From an uncultured Geobacteraceae bacterium (GTDB lineage Bacteria > Desulfobacterota > Desulfuromonadia > Geobacterales > Pseudopelobacteraceae): a DNA stretch of 33,012 bases. This document shows, one piece after another, positions 23,280 through 32,020 of this stretch. A program made the position numbers and the translations under genes. The notes beneath the pieces were generated by a model. The model searched no databases, was not told the origin of the DNA, and worked only from the letters and a program-made list of their open reading frames with translations. The stretch covers positions 1 through 33,012 of the forward strand of contig CAINRC010000094.1 of the NCBI GenBank assembly GCA_903852495.1. Direction: 5' to 3'. Every line of letters begins with the position of its first letter. The first letter of the stretch is position 1.

Positions 23280-24655
23280 TGCGCCGCCTTGATCGTTTTG
23301 AGGCGAGTCGGGTGTTCTTTAAATTCTTCTTCCCATGCGGGATCAGCAATCTCGCTATACGCGGCCGCGTACTCATCCATAGCGGTTGCCAGGCCGGTGA
23401 ATATCTCGTCAGCACCTTCGTGTGTTGCGTATACCCCCTCCTGAGCAAGCATCTCACGCCCCACTTCCGGATGGTCTATCAACATACAGGGGCGCAGCAG
23501 ATTCTCGTGCTCTCCCTGCTTCTCCCGGATTTTCCTGAAAAATGGTGAGCCCAGGGCTTCCCTGATGGTGGTCCGGCGGATATTATCGACTGCCATGTGG
23601 CAAAAAACACATGGTTCGATATCCCCGTTTGCATTGATGTGGAAGTATTTGCGGCCACCGGCGATGCAGCCGGAAATCATCGGGCCGTCGTTCCAGAAAT
23701 CTATGAATAACATCGGTTTCTGGTCGCGGAACTCGGCTACGCTTCGTCGTAAATTATCCCGCTGCTCGGGGGATGGCATCAAAGCAGGGTCCGGTTGTCT
23801 GCCGACCGGGACGTATGAAAAGAGCCACAGGGCGAAGATCCCTTTTGAGAGCAGCATATCAATGAAATCACCATTGGTGATAATACCGCTGTTCTTGCTG
23901 GTATGGGTAAATGAGCCGCAAAAGGAAAGTCCTGCCTCACGCAGCATATCCATGGCCGCCATGACTTTTTTGAAATGTCCTGCGCCGCGCCGGGCGTCGG
24001 TTTCCTCTTCATACCCCTCCATGGAAAAAGACGGCATGACATTGCCGACCTCGATAAGGCGTTCCACCATGGCGGCATCAATCAAGCCACCATGGGTAAA
24101 CACCAGAAAGGCCATGTCGCTGTGTTTGCGGAAAATATCAAAAATTCCCTGCATGTAAAACGGTTCACCGCCGGAAATTACCGCAAAGTAGACTCCCATC
24201 TCTTTCATTTGGTTAAGCACGGAGTCTATTTCGTCAAAGGAAAGTTCAAGGCCCTTGCCGTAATCACCGGCATAACAGCCGTAACATTTCAGGTCACACT
24301 TCATGGTGGGACTGATTACCACAGTGGAGGGGGGGTAAAAACCGTTCGCATCAGCCCATTCTTTCCGCTTGTTCGTTCCGGAAAGCAGATGATTGACGGC
24401 AAGGTTGGTTATCCACTTGTCACGTTGATTGGGATGCAGATCACGCAGGATACGCCGTGGAAAATCGATGCTGGGATGCTTCGACCGGATCAGTTCCCGA
24501 ATCCAGCGGATACGCTTTTTGTAGTAATCCTTTTTCGGAATCAGTTCCATGACATGGGTCATTTTAACTAACGTATCGTCAGAGGCGCTCGTCGCCATGG
24601 AGAGCAGATATGAAACGACTTTGTCACGGGTATAATTTTTCAGTGATTGAAACAA
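23276..24655 (-). CDS. radical SAM protein with SPASM-like C terminus
   Basis: This 459-aa radical SAM protein has no B12-binding domain. An N-terminal helical region of about 110 residues precedes the cluster ligands Cys120, Cys124 and Cys127 in KCDLKCYGCYAG. The barrel shows ISGGEPF and SMEGYEEETDARRG. C-terminal cysteines (SGCIAGG and EPCVFCHM, with HINANGDIEPC) indicate SPASM-type auxiliary Fe-S clusters. Related proteins mature peptides, but similar architectures also include lipid-modifying enzymes, and no peptide substrate is encoded nearby. The TTG start at 24655 has AAAGGA upstream. It is the first gene of the coupled lipid operon; chemistry unknown. Confidence 0.8.
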   Translation of the reverse strand: MFQSLKNYTRDKVVSYLLSMATSASDDTLVKMTHVMELIPKKDYYKKRIRWIRELIRSKHPSIDFPRRILRDLHPNQRDKWITNLAVNHLLSGTNKRKEWADANGFYPPSTVVISPTMKCDLKCYGCYAGDYGKGLELSFDEIDSVLNQMKEMGVYFAVISGGEPFYMQGIFDIFRKHSDMAFLVFTHGGLIDAAMVERLIEVGNVMPSFSMEGYEEETDARRGAGHFKKVMAAMDMLREAGLSFCGSFTHTSKNSGIITNGDFIDMLLSKGIFALWLFSYVPVGRQPDPALMPSPEQRDNLRRSVAEFRDQKPMLFIDFWNDGPMISGCIAGGRKYFHINANGDIEPCVFCHMAVDNIRRTTIREALGSPFFRKIREKQGEHENLLRPCMLIDHPEVGREMLAQEGVYATHEGADEIFTGLATAMDEYAAAYSEIADPAWEEEFKEHPTRLKTIKAAH

Positions 24656-24683
24656 CAGGTATCCTTTCCGTAATTAACGGTAA

Positions 24684-25346
24684 TCACATGTGGCGAAGAA
24701 AGGCCATGCAGATGTTCCATGTATCCTGCACTGGCCGAAAATGACTCGTAGACCTGCCGTCAGCCACACGGGCCGGTACTGGTAGCGAGCCGATTGTGAA
24801 CCCTTTTTTCCAGGCGTTCATAAGAAGTTCCATTTCAAGGTCGTAGCCATTGCGTTTCAACGTCGTAGTACGCAAAAGGGCTGCATCATAGTAACGAAAA
24901 CCGGATTGACTGTCACTTATTTCGAAGCCGGTGCGTTTACGCATACACCAGACGCCGAAACGATTCCATATTTTACGAAGCCCCGCCATCTGCTCAAACT
25001 GGGAAAATCGTGAAGCTATCAGAATCCCATACTTTCCCTCAACAGCTGCGTTCACAAGCTTTAAAATGGCTGTCGGGTCATGCTGGCCATCGGCATCCAG
25101 GGTAACAACTCCTGTGCAGTCCTGCGCAAGTGCCCATTTGAAGCCGGTGCTTAAGGCAGCTCCTTTGCCCCGGTTGGCCGGATGAGACAGCAGTGACACG
25201 GGAAAACCCGCAGCGACATCCTTCGTCGTATCATCAGAACCGTCATTAACGACAATGACCGGAAGACCTTGAGAAACCACCTCAGTCAGAACAGCCGGCA
25301 ATGTGATTGCCGCATTATACGCCGGTATCAGTATGTACGTGGCCAT
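24684..25346 (-). CDS. family 2 glycosyltransferase (dolichol-phosphate mannosyltransferase-like)
   Basis: This 220-aa GT-A fold glycosyltransferase has the nucleotide-sugar motif VVNDGSDDT (32-40) and the metal-binding DxD at Asp84-Asp86 in TLDADGQHDP. It lacks the C-terminal membrane helices of many DPM-like enzymes. It transfers a sugar to a lipid or polyprenyl carrier in this family. Its start overlaps the deacetylase gene by 19 bases, so the two work together or are at least co-translated. It lies 28 bp upstream of the lipid operon and could decorate its product; an independent glycan role is equally possible. Confidence 0.8.
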   Translation of the reverse strand: MATYILIPAYNAAITLPAVLTEVVSQGLPVIVVNDGSDDTTKDVAAGFPVSLLSHPANRGKGAALSTGFKWALAQDCTGVVTLDADGQHDPTAILKLVNAAVEGKYGILIASRFSQFEQMAGLRKIWNRFGVWCMRKRTGFEISDSQSGFRYYDAALLRTTTLKRNGYDLEMELLMNAWKKGFTIGSLPVPARVADGRSTSHFRPVQDTWNICMAFLRHM

Positions 25347-26179
25347 GAAGCGGCGATCTCCGAAAGAGTTGAACAGCGGAATTGTTCCAAAAGCATCGAT
25401 AGCTGCGGCACAGCATCCTTTCGGCTGCCGTATGAAACAAAGCTTTTTAACGGCGGCAGTTTCAGGCGTGGACCATCAGGATCAAGTTCACGCGGATGAA
25501 TATACAGTACGGCAGGTGCTTTTGCCCTATGGTATTTCCTGACGGTCGCCTCAATCAGCTTTATTGGAAAAAAACGGAAACCCCAGCCACCACCAGTTGG
25601 AAGATTGCCAAATATGGTGGGTGTTACCATGGGCGGCAGTTCGAGCAGCGTGCCTCGTGATGTCGTGATGGTGTACGGGTGCAACGGTAAGGACGAATCA
25701 CCGACAAAAGGCAACGGATTGCGGCTGGAATCGTAGTGATAACCACATTCAATCAAAATTTCGTCCATCCACGTCGAATTATATGGAACTGACCATTGGG
25801 GTGCCCGAAATCCGATAGGGCGTACTCCAATCTGTTTTGTCAAAATCTGTTCCGTCCGCATCAGTTCATCGCGGAAAGCATTCTGATCCATATCAGTCAG
25901 AAGGGTGTGAGAATAGCCATGAGACGCAATTTCGTGACCTTTTGCGGCGATCATGGGCGCAATGTCTGGCTCTGATTCAGCTACCGAACCGAGCATGAAA
26001 AAGGTGGCTTTACACTGATAGCTGTCTAAAAGAGCCAGAATCTTGATGATATTTGCTTTCGTGCGCCACATATTTCGCGCAACTGGCTGTGGAACGCCAA
26101 TTCCGCACACATGAAACCAGTCTTCCACATCGATTGTGATTGCCACCGGCGGTAGTGCTGTCGCATCAGAAGGAGTCAT
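25328..26179 (-). CDS. polysaccharide deacetylase family protein (DUF3473-type)
   Basis: This NodB-fold deacetylase of 283 aa removes acyl groups from N-acetylated sugars. It has the metal and catalytic motifs TIDVEDWFH (Asp17, Asp20 region), HEIASHGYSH with two metal-binding histidines, FRAPQWS, and the C-terminal YIHPRELDPDGPR segment typical of the deacetylases found with exopolysaccharide loci. I prefer the ATG at 26179; a GTG start at 26230 would add 17 residues that do not look like a signal peptide. Neither has a clear ribosome binding site. It is coupled to the glycosyltransferase. No exosortase or polysaccharide export gene is in the window. Confidence 0.78.
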   Translation of the reverse strand: MTPSDATALPPVAITIDVEDWFHVCGIGVPQPVARNMWRTKANIIKILALLDSYQCKATFFMLGSVAESEPDIAPMIAAKGHEIASHGYSHTLLTDMDQNAFRDELMRTEQILTKQIGVRPIGFRAPQWSVPYNSTWMDEILIECGYHYDSSRNPLPFVGDSSLPLHPYTITTSRGTLLELPPMVTPTIFGNLPTGGGWGFRFFPIKLIEATVRKYHRAKAPAVLYIHPRELDPDGPRLKLPPLKSFVSYGSRKDAVPQLSMLLEQFRCSTLSEIAASWPRTY

Positions 26180-26240
26180 TGACAAGCCAGGATAACAATT
26201 TCTATTAGCAGGTTCCACTTCACCGCACACCGTTGCGGCA

Positions 26241-27023
26241 TCATAGCGCCTTCATTTCATCACTGGTATGGCGCTCCTGCTCCTCCATCACAAGAAGTCC
26301 CAGCTCACGCTTCAACTCGTTGAACTCAGCCCCGGAAGGGTCGCGGGGATGCGGCATATCCACGACCTGGTTGCGTTTGATGGTGCCGGGACGATAGGTC
26401 ATGACCACAATCCGGTTGGCAAGATACAGGGATTCCTCGATGCTGTGGGTGACGAAAAGGATTGTTTTTCTCGATTCCTGCCAGATGCGCAGCAGTTCGT
26501 CCTGCAGTGTCCTTCTGGTCAGGGCGTCCAAGGCACCGAATGGCTCATCCATGAGCATAACCGGCGAGTCGATGGCCAGCAAACGGGCTATGGCAACCCG
26601 CTGACGCATGCCGCCTGATAAATCCTTTGGATAACGGTCGCGGAATTCCTTGAGCCCCAACGTTTCCAGCAGGGTGTCTACCCGATCCCGGATTTCGTTC
26701 GCCGGTGTACCTTTGATTTCCAGACCAAAGGCTATGTTCCGGGCCACCGTCATCCAGGGGAAAATGGCATATTCCTGGAAAACGACACCCCGCTCCGGCC
26801 CCGGTTCTCTGACCGGCTTCCCGTCCACAATGATCTCACCTGCACTTGGCTGGATGAACCCGGCGATGGAATTCAACAGGGTCGATTTGCCGCACCCCGA
26901 AGGGCCAAGCAGACAGACAAATTCACCGCGCGACAGGGACAGGTTGATGTCCAGCAGTGCCGGGACGCTCCGTTCGCTCCCCTGGAAGGTTTTGGAAAGA
27001 TTATTGATTGAAATGTAGTCCAT
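26241..27023 (-). CDS. ABC transporter ATP-binding protein (TauB/SsuB type)
   Basis: This 260-aa ATPase of a nitrate/sulfonate/bicarbonate-type importer has Walker A GPSGCGKST, the Q-loop in FQEYAIFPW, signature LSGGMRQRV, Walker B VMLMDEPFGALD and H-loop VTHSIEE. It is three bases from the permease gene and completes a substrate-binding protein, permease, ATPase operon. It powers uptake of a small organic ligand. The ligand cannot be told from sequence; sulfonates, pyrimidine thiamine precursors and nitrate-like solutes are known in the family. Confidence 0.9.
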   Translation of the reverse strand: MDYISINNLSKTFQGSERSVPALLDINLSLSRGEFVCLLGPSGCGKSTLLNSIAGFIQPSAGEIIVDGKPVREPGPERGVVFQEYAIFPWMTVARNIAFGLEIKGTPANEIRDRVDTLLETLGLKEFRDRYPKDLSGGMRQRVAIARLLAIDSPVMLMDEPFGALDALTRRTLQDELLRIWQESRKTILFVTHSIEESLYLANRIVVMTYRPGTIKRNQVVDMPHPRDPSGAEFNELKRELGLLVMEEQERHTSDEMKAL

Positions 27024-27026
27024 AAC

Positions 27027-27794
27027 TCAGTTGTCCATGCCGCGATGCCAGCGCAGCAGATAGTTGTTCAGGGCGTTCATGACCTGGTCAATGGCCAGGC
27101 CGAGCAGGCCGATAGTGATCATGCCGGCGATGATCTTGTCGGACCACATGAATTCCCGCGCTTCGAGAATCCGGTAGCCAAGGCCGTTATTGACGGCGAT
27201 CATCTCGGAAACGATAACGACGATAAAGGCGGTGCCGATGCCGATACGGATACCTGCCAGAATATAGGGGGTTGCAGCCGGCAGGATCACCCGGCGGAAC
27301 ATGGTGCTCCGACCGGCCCCCAGGTTGCGGGCGGCGCGCAGATAGATGCCGTCAACATTCTGAACACCGGCGATGGTGTTCATCAGAACCGGGAAGAAAG
27401 CACCGAGGGAGATCAAAAAAATAGCCGGCGGGTTGCCGAGCCCAAACCAGAGGATCGACATGGGTATCCAGGCGATGGGCGGTATTGGCCGCAATACCTG
27501 AACTATGGGGTTGAAATATTCGTAGATGCGGGGCGAGGAACCCATGAAGAGGCCCAACGGCAGCGCCAGTCCGGCTCCCAGCAGGAAACCTCCGGTTACG
27601 CGGCCGAGACTGCCGAGTACGTCCAGCAGCAATTCACCGGAGCGGAGCCACTCCACCCATTTAATGACTATGGCGCTGGGTGACGGGAGCATGATCGGTG
27701 AAACCAGTCCGGCCCGGCAGGTGGCCTCCCAGAGGACCAGCACAAGGACCGGCATCGCTATGCCCCGCAGCAGGGATTTCAGTCCGGCAGACAC
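27027..27794 (-). CDS. ABC transporter permease (TauC/SsuC type)
   Basis: This 255-aa inner-membrane permease of the SsuC/TauC family has about six hydrophobic segments and the cytoplasmic EAA loop (AARNLGAGRSTMFRRVILPAATPYILAGIRIGIG) that contacts the ATPase. The start is GTG at 27794 with AAGGTGAAG upstream, two bases after the stop of the binding-protein gene. It forms the channel of the importer with 26241-27023 and 27797-28768. Confidence 0.88.
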   Translation of the reverse strand: MSAGLKSLLRGIAMPVLVLVLWEATCRAGLVSPIMLPSPSAIVIKWVEWLRSGELLLDVLGSLGRVTGGFLLGAGLALPLGLFMGSSPRIYEYFNPIVQVLRPIPPIAWIPMSILWFGLGNPPAIFLISLGAFFPVLMNTIAGVQNVDGIYLRAARNLGAGRSTMFRRVILPAATPYILAGIRIGIGTAFIVVIVSEMIAVNNGLGYRILEAREFMWSDKIIAGMITIGLLGLAIDQVMNALNNYLLRWHRGMDN

Positions 27795-27796
27795 CG

Positions 27797-28768
27797 CTAC
27801 TTCACCTTGAGCGTTGCTTTGGCCTTCTGCAGAAGGTCAAGCTTGACCCAGTCCGCTGCTACCGGGGGCTTCGCCATTCTGCCGACGCCGTATTTCTGCA
27901 TCAGCTTTGTGGTGATGTCGATGTGGTCGACGCTGATGTCGTAGGTGAATTGGGCATTATCCATGGCGTCGCGGAAATCGTCGGAGCTGATCTGCCCTTT
28001 GAACATGTTTTCACGCACATATTTTTCTGCCAGTTTCATATCCTTGCGAAACAGTGCCGTGGCCTCCACGAAACACATCATGGTGCGCTCGGCAACATCA
28101 CGCTTGTCACGGTACATCTTTTCGGTCATTACCAGGGCACGGACCGGTTCCCCCATGGGGGTGCCGTAGGGCTTGAGGATTTCAACCCCGAATTTTTTGT
28201 TGATGGCCTGGGACGACTGCGGCTCGGACTGGCACATGGCATCAATCTGGCGGGCGGCAAGGGCCTGGTTGAGGTCGGCAAACGCCAGATAGATGATCAG
28301 AACGTCCTTACCCGGCTTGTCGGACCAGCTCAGGCCAACCTTCTCCAGTTCGGCCAGCAGCAACAGTTCCTGGGCGCCGCCGCGAGCAACGCCGACCTTC
28401 TTCCCCTTGAGATCTTTCATGGATTTGATCGGTAAACCGGCCTGGGCAACGACTCTGGCCCCACCTTTGGCAAATCCGGCTACGATATAGACCGGAGCGC
28501 CGCTGGCACGACCGGCGATGGCGGCATCGGCGGCAGACGCAGCTATGTCGATTTCGCCGGCAATGATTGCCGGGATAATATCTATCCCCTTGGGAAACAC
28601 CCGTTCTTCAACCTTGAGGTTGTACTTGCCGCACATCTCCTTCATGTAGGATACGGCTCCGTAATGGGCAAATTTCAGATTACCCAGGCGCACAACGTCA
28701 ACTGCAAAGGCCGGGATTGCTGAAAAAACAGCGAGGAAAGTGATCATGCGAACGATGAGTAATTTCAT
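27797..28768 (-). CDS. ABC transporter substrate-binding protein (NMT1/SsuA type)
   Basis: This 323-aa periplasmic binding protein has a signal peptide (MKLLIVRMITFLAVFSAIPAFA, cleavage before VDVVRLG) and the NMT1/SsuA-type pattern: an early VRLGNLKFAHYG strand-helix, IIAGEIDIAASAADAAI, and MKDLKGKKVGVARGGAQELLL. It binds the importer's ligand. A GGGAGAAACAAC leader gives a good ribosome binding site. It lies 35 bp after apt on the same strand, so it may be read through from the surE-rpoS-apt transcript. Ligand unknown. Confidence 0.87.
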   Translation of the reverse strand: MKLLIVRMITFLAVFSAIPAFAVDVVRLGNLKFAHYGAVSYMKEMCGKYNLKVEERVFPKGIDIIPAIIAGEIDIAASAADAAIAGRASGAPVYIVAGFAKGGARVVAQAGLPIKSMKDLKGKKVGVARGGAQELLLLAELEKVGLSWSDKPGKDVLIIYLAFADLNQALAARQIDAMCQSEPQSSQAINKKFGVEILKPYGTPMGEPVRALVMTEKMYRDKRDVAERTMMCFVEATALFRKDMKLAEKYVRENMFKGQISSDDFRDAMDNAQFTYDISVDHIDITTKLMQKYGVGRMAKPPVAADWVKLDLLQKAKATLKVK

Positions 28769-28803
28769 GTTGTTTCTCCCAAGTGACTAGATTTATGTTC
28801 CTA

Positions 28804-29319
28804 TCAGAAATTCAGCAGTGAAAATACCTTGCCTTCCGGAAGTCTCTTGCGCCCTTCAAGGAAATCCAACTCCGCCATAAAGCAGCACTCAACGATTTCC
28901 CCTCCCATGCTCTGAACCATATCGACAACCGCTTCCATGGTGCCGCCGGTGGCGAGCAGGTCATCGGCAATCAGAACCCGTTCACCCGGTTTGATGGCGT
29001 CTTTATGGATCTCCAGAGTGTCGGTGCCGTATTCCAGGTCATAGGTTTTGCTGAACGTTTCGGATGGCAGTTTCCCCGGTTTACGGACCAGTACGACGCC
29101 GGCACACAACTTATACGCCAGAGCCGATCCGATGATGAAGCCGCGTGCCTCAACGCCGACAACCTTGTCGATCCGCTTGCCGATATAGCGATGGGAAAGA
29201 AGATCGATCATTTTCTGGTATGACTGGGCATCCTGCAGCAGGGTCGTGATGTCCTTGAAAATAATACCTTTTTTGGGGAAGTCGGGAATGTCTCGGATGA
29301 TGTTTTTCAGATCGTCCAT
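28804..29319 (-). CDS. apt: adenine phosphoribosyltransferase
   Basis: This 171-aa cytoplasmic purine-salvage enzyme makes AMP from adenine and PRPP. Diagnostic features are the N-terminal [21 protein letters not shown], the [15 protein letters not shown] flexible-loop region, RKPGKLP and the PRPP-binding motif [14 protein letters not shown]. Length matches bacterial Apt. AAGGAGAACTGCAC precedes the ATG. It follows rpoS by 21 bp. Confidence 0.95.
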   Translation of the reverse strand: MDDLKNIIRDIPDFPKKGIIFKDITTLLQDAQSYQKMIDLLSHRYIGKRIDKVVGVEARGFIIGSALAYKLCAGVVLVRKPGKLPSETFSKTYDLEYGTDTLEIHKDAIKPGERVLIADDLLATGGTMEAVVDMVQSMGGEIVECCFMAELDFLEGRKRLPEGKVFSLLNF

Positions 29320-29340
29320 GTGCAGTTCTCCTTGAATTGT

Positions 29341-30357
29341 TTATTTTTGGCTGAGCAGGTACAGAGCCCGCAGCTTTTCCAGACTTTTTACCTCGATCTG
29401 ACGGATTCGCTCGCGTGTGACGCCGAATTGCTGGCCGATAACATCCAGGGTCTGGGGCTCGTGGTCGTTAAGGCCGAAGCGGAGGGTCAGAATCTTTTGT
29501 TCGTTTTCCGATAGCTGGCTGAGGTGATGGGAGACCAGTTCATATATATCGATGTTTTCGAGGAGGACTCCCGGTGGGATTTGAGAGCTGTCCTCGATAG
29601 TGTCAATAAGGGCAAAATCGTTGCCTTCTCCGATGGGAGCTTCTATGGAACAGGTGTGGCGCAAAAGTGACATCAGCCGACGGATGTGCTGGATGTCGAT
29701 CTTCATGGCATCGGCAATTTCCTGAAAACCCGGTTCCCGGTTAAGTTCATGGGAAAGTTTGCGGGTGGCCCGCATCATCCGCCCGATGTCGTCGGATACA
29801 TGAACCGGCAGACGGATTGTGCGTGACTGGTTGATGAGCGCCCGTTCGATTGACTGGCGAATCCACCAGGTGGCGTAGGTAGAAAAACGGCATTCCTTTG
29901 CCAGCCTGAAACGCTCCACGGCCTTCATCAGCCCCAGGTTGCCCTCTTCTATGAGGTCAAGAAACGGCAGACCCCGGTTGATGAAGCGCTTGGCAATTTT
30001 GACTACCAGTCGCAGATTTGATTCAATCATCTTGTCGCGGGCCGCTTCGTCTCCCGCTTCAATTTTTCGGGCCAGTTCCTTTTCAGCATCGGCTTTCAGC
30101 AGAGGCGTGCGCTGAATATCCCGCAGATAAATTTTGATGGCGTCGTCGTATCGTTCAAGCTCCGCCGGCGGGATTTCATCCTCAACCTCAATGAATTCAA
30201 CGTCAGTAAGCAGAACAGGTTCTTCAATGTCATTGAGGGACAACGCCGAAAGTCCGCTCAATGGCGGTTCGTCATCATATTCGTGGTGCGGATCGATTGT
30301 TTCCGAATTAAGCATATCCAGGGTTTCTCCGAATTGTGCCGTTTTCACTCGTGCCAT
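29341..30357 (-). CDS. rpoS: RNA polymerase sigma factor RpoS
   Basis: This group 2 sigma-70 factor of about 338 aa (from the ATG at 30357) directs RNA polymerase to stress and stationary-phase promoters. Region 1.2 is [16 protein letters not shown]; region 2 is [46 protein letters not shown]; regions 3 and 4 end in the [21 protein letters not shown]. The N terminus is short and acidic. Identification as RpoS rests on this form plus the surE-pcm-rpoS gene order conserved in proteobacteria. The start is uncertain: ATG at 30357 overlaps the pcm stop, and ATG at 30315 has GGAG at a longer distance. No nlpD gene lies between pcm and rpoS. Confidence 0.85.
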   Translation of the reverse strand: MARVKTAQFGETLDMLNSETIDPHHEYDDEPPLSGLSALSLNDIEEPVLLTDVEFIEVEDEIPPAELERYDDAIKIYLRDIQRTPLLKADAEKELARKIEAGDEAARDKMIESNLRLVVKIAKRFINRGLPFLDLIEEGNLGLMKAVERFRLAKECRFSTYATWWIRQSIERALINQSRTIRLPVHVSDDIGRMMRATRKLSHELNREPGFQEIADAMKIDIQHIRRLMSLLRHTCSIEAPIGEGNDFALIDTIEDSSQIPPGVLLENIDIYELVSHHLSQLSENEQKILTLRFGLNDHEPQTLDVIGQQFGVTRERIRQIEVKSLEKLRALYLLSQK

Positions 30358-30998
30358 CCCTGCTTGCCGATCAGCGGCACAAAGCGGCATGGTACTGAGG
30401 GTTCCTGGAACAGTTCACCCTCTTCATTCTTGTAAATTGTGACCAGCATCTGTTCGGCTTCGGTTCCGACCGGGATTACCAGACGGCCGCCCGGGGCGAG
30501 CTGGTCTGTCAGAATAGCCGGGATTTCAGGCGCTCCGGCGGTAACGATGATGGCATCAAAAGGCGCTTCCTCTTCCCAGCCGATCGGACTCCCGCCACTG
30601 TCATTAATGCGCAGCTGGACGTTGAAAAGTTTAAGTGAGTCGAGGCATTTGCGGGCGCTCAAGGCCAGAGGGCGGATGCGTTCCGCAGAGTAGACCCGGT
30701 CGGCAAGTGTGGCGAGAAGAGATGTTTGATAGCCGGAACCGGTACCGATTTCCAGAACCTTTTCCGAGCCGGTCAGAGCGAGTTTTTCAGTCATTAATGC
30801 AACGATGTACGGCTGTGAAATGGTCTGTTTCTCACCGATGGGGAGCGCCTTGTCACTGTAAGCCTGGGCGGCAAAGGCTTCCTGCACGAAGAGGTGACGG
30901 GGAATTTTGAGCATAGCTTCGATAACCCGCTTATCGGATATCCCGCGTGCCACAATCTGATCCTGCACCATTTTTTTTCTCAAAATTTCAAAATTCAA
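30345..30998 (-). CDS. pcm: protein-L-isoaspartate O-methyltransferase
   Basis: This 217-aa SAM-dependent repair methyltransferase methylates L-isoaspartyl residues in damaged proteins. Motifs are [16 protein letters not shown], the SAM-binding [16 protein letters not shown], the VYSAER acidic strand end and [14 protein letters not shown]. The start is probably TTG at 30998; ATG at 30971 is an alternative that would remove nine residues. It overlaps rpoS by 13 bp and follows surE by about 100 bp. Confidence 0.92.
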   Translation of the reverse strand: MNFEILRKKMVQDQIVARGISDKRVIEAMLKIPRHLFVQEAFAAQAYSDKALPIGEKQTISQPYIVALMTEKLALTGSEKVLEIGTGSGYQTSLLATLADRVYSAERIRPLALSARKCLDSLKLFNVQLRINDSGGSPIGWEEEAPFDAIIVTAGAPEIPAILTDQLAPGGRLVIPVGTEAEQMLVTIYKNEEGELFQEPSVPCRFVPLIGKQGWHE

Positions 30999-31101
30999 GG
31001 GTAGCCCCGCAGCAGGTTATATCGGCGTCCGGTTGCGCCAGAACGGTATTGTTAAAAAACGGTGCGACTATATCAGTAGAACGTGTCAATGTCCATAAGT
31101 G

Positions 31102-31845
31102 TCAAAACTGCCATTTTTCCAGAATCGGCACGGTTTTGTGGTTCGTCAGGTCAAGGTGGAGCGGGGTGATGGAAACGTGGCAACGGTTGATGGCATGAAA
31201 GTCGGTGCCCGGTTCGTCATTCGGATTAGGCTCTTCACTCCCGACCCAGAAATATTTCCGTCCGCGCGGGTCTGTTTTGTCGACAATCTTGCCGATAAAG
31301 GAGCGTTTGCCCTGACGGGTTATCAAGGGGGGCTGCATACTGTCCCGGGGGCAGTTGGGGATATTGACATTCAGGAAGGTATCCGGGGGGAGGCCGTTGG
31401 CCATGACCTGCCGGGCGACCCGAACGGCAATCTGTGCCGCATCGACAAAATGGACACTCGGCTCGAAGGTCGCCAGAGAAAAAGCGATGGCCGGAATGCC
31501 CATCAGGTTGGCCTCCATAGCTGCTGCCACGGTACCGGAGTAGGTGACGTCATCGCCCAGGTTGGCGCCGTGATTAATGCCGGAAACCACCAGATCAGGG
31601 GTGACCGGCAGCATACTGTGAATACCCATATTGACACAATCGGTCGGGGTGCCGTCCACCGCGTACCATCCCTTGTGCAGCTCAAAAACGCGCAGGGGGG
31701 AGTGCAGGGTGAGGGAGTGGCCGGCGGCACTTCGTTCCCGGTCGGGGGCGACAACGGTTACCGTCCCCAGTTGTGCCATTGCTTCTGCCAGGGCGCGGAT
31801 GCCGGCGGCGTGAATACCGTCGTCGTTGGTAACCATGATATTCAT
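31102..31845 (-). CDS. surE: 5'/3'-nucleotidase SurE
   Basis: This 247-aa metal-dependent nucleotidase of the SurE family dephosphorylates nucleoside monophosphates. The N terminus is the typical NIMVTNDDGIHAAGIRAL with metal-binding Asp residues; VVAPDRERSAAGHSLTL, GTPTDCVNMG, SGINHGANLGDDVTYSGTVAAAMEA and LNVNIPN are also present. I prefer ATG at 31845 with GAGGG nine bases upstream over TTG at 31851. It heads the surE-pcm-rpoS-apt block. Confidence 0.94.
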   Translation of the reverse strand: MNIMVTNDDGIHAAGIRALAEAMAQLGTVTVVAPDRERSAAGHSLTLHSPLRVFELHKGWYAVDGTPTDCVNMGIHSMLPVTPDLVVSGINHGANLGDDVTYSGTVAAAMEANLMGIPAIAFSLATFEPSVHFVDAAQIAVRVARQVMANGLPPDTFLNVNIPNCPRDSMQPPLITRQGKRSFIGKIVDKTDPRGRKYFWVGSEEPNPNDEPGTDFHAINRCHVSITPLHLDLTNHKTVPILEKWQF

Positions 31846-31883
31846 GGACAATTTCCCTCTTGTTCCGTAATAAAAACAGCTCT

Positions 31884-31912
31884 TTTATCGCAGAAACAGT
31901 GCGGTAAATCAA
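31884..31912 (-). promoter_or_regulatory. probable sigma-70 promoter of surE-pcm-rpoS-apt
   Basis: On the minus strand TTGATT (complement of 31907-31912) and GATAAA (complement of 31884-31889) are 17 bp apart, about 40 bp before the surE start. Each matches four of six consensus bases. Confidence 0.45.
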
Positions 31913-32020
31913 GCGGTTCACACGTTTTGATTTTGTGTTTACAAAACAGCCGTAAGCCGGTACATTCAGCGCCTAAAATTGGTTGTAACTTCAGATATAA
32001 TCTCAGCAGGAGGTGCAGGT

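Noticed and set aside
27045..28435. Two long plus-strand frames (212 and 245 codons) opposite the ABC transporter genes
   Set aside because: Both mirror the well-supported permease and substrate-binding protein and show composition typical of antisense frames.
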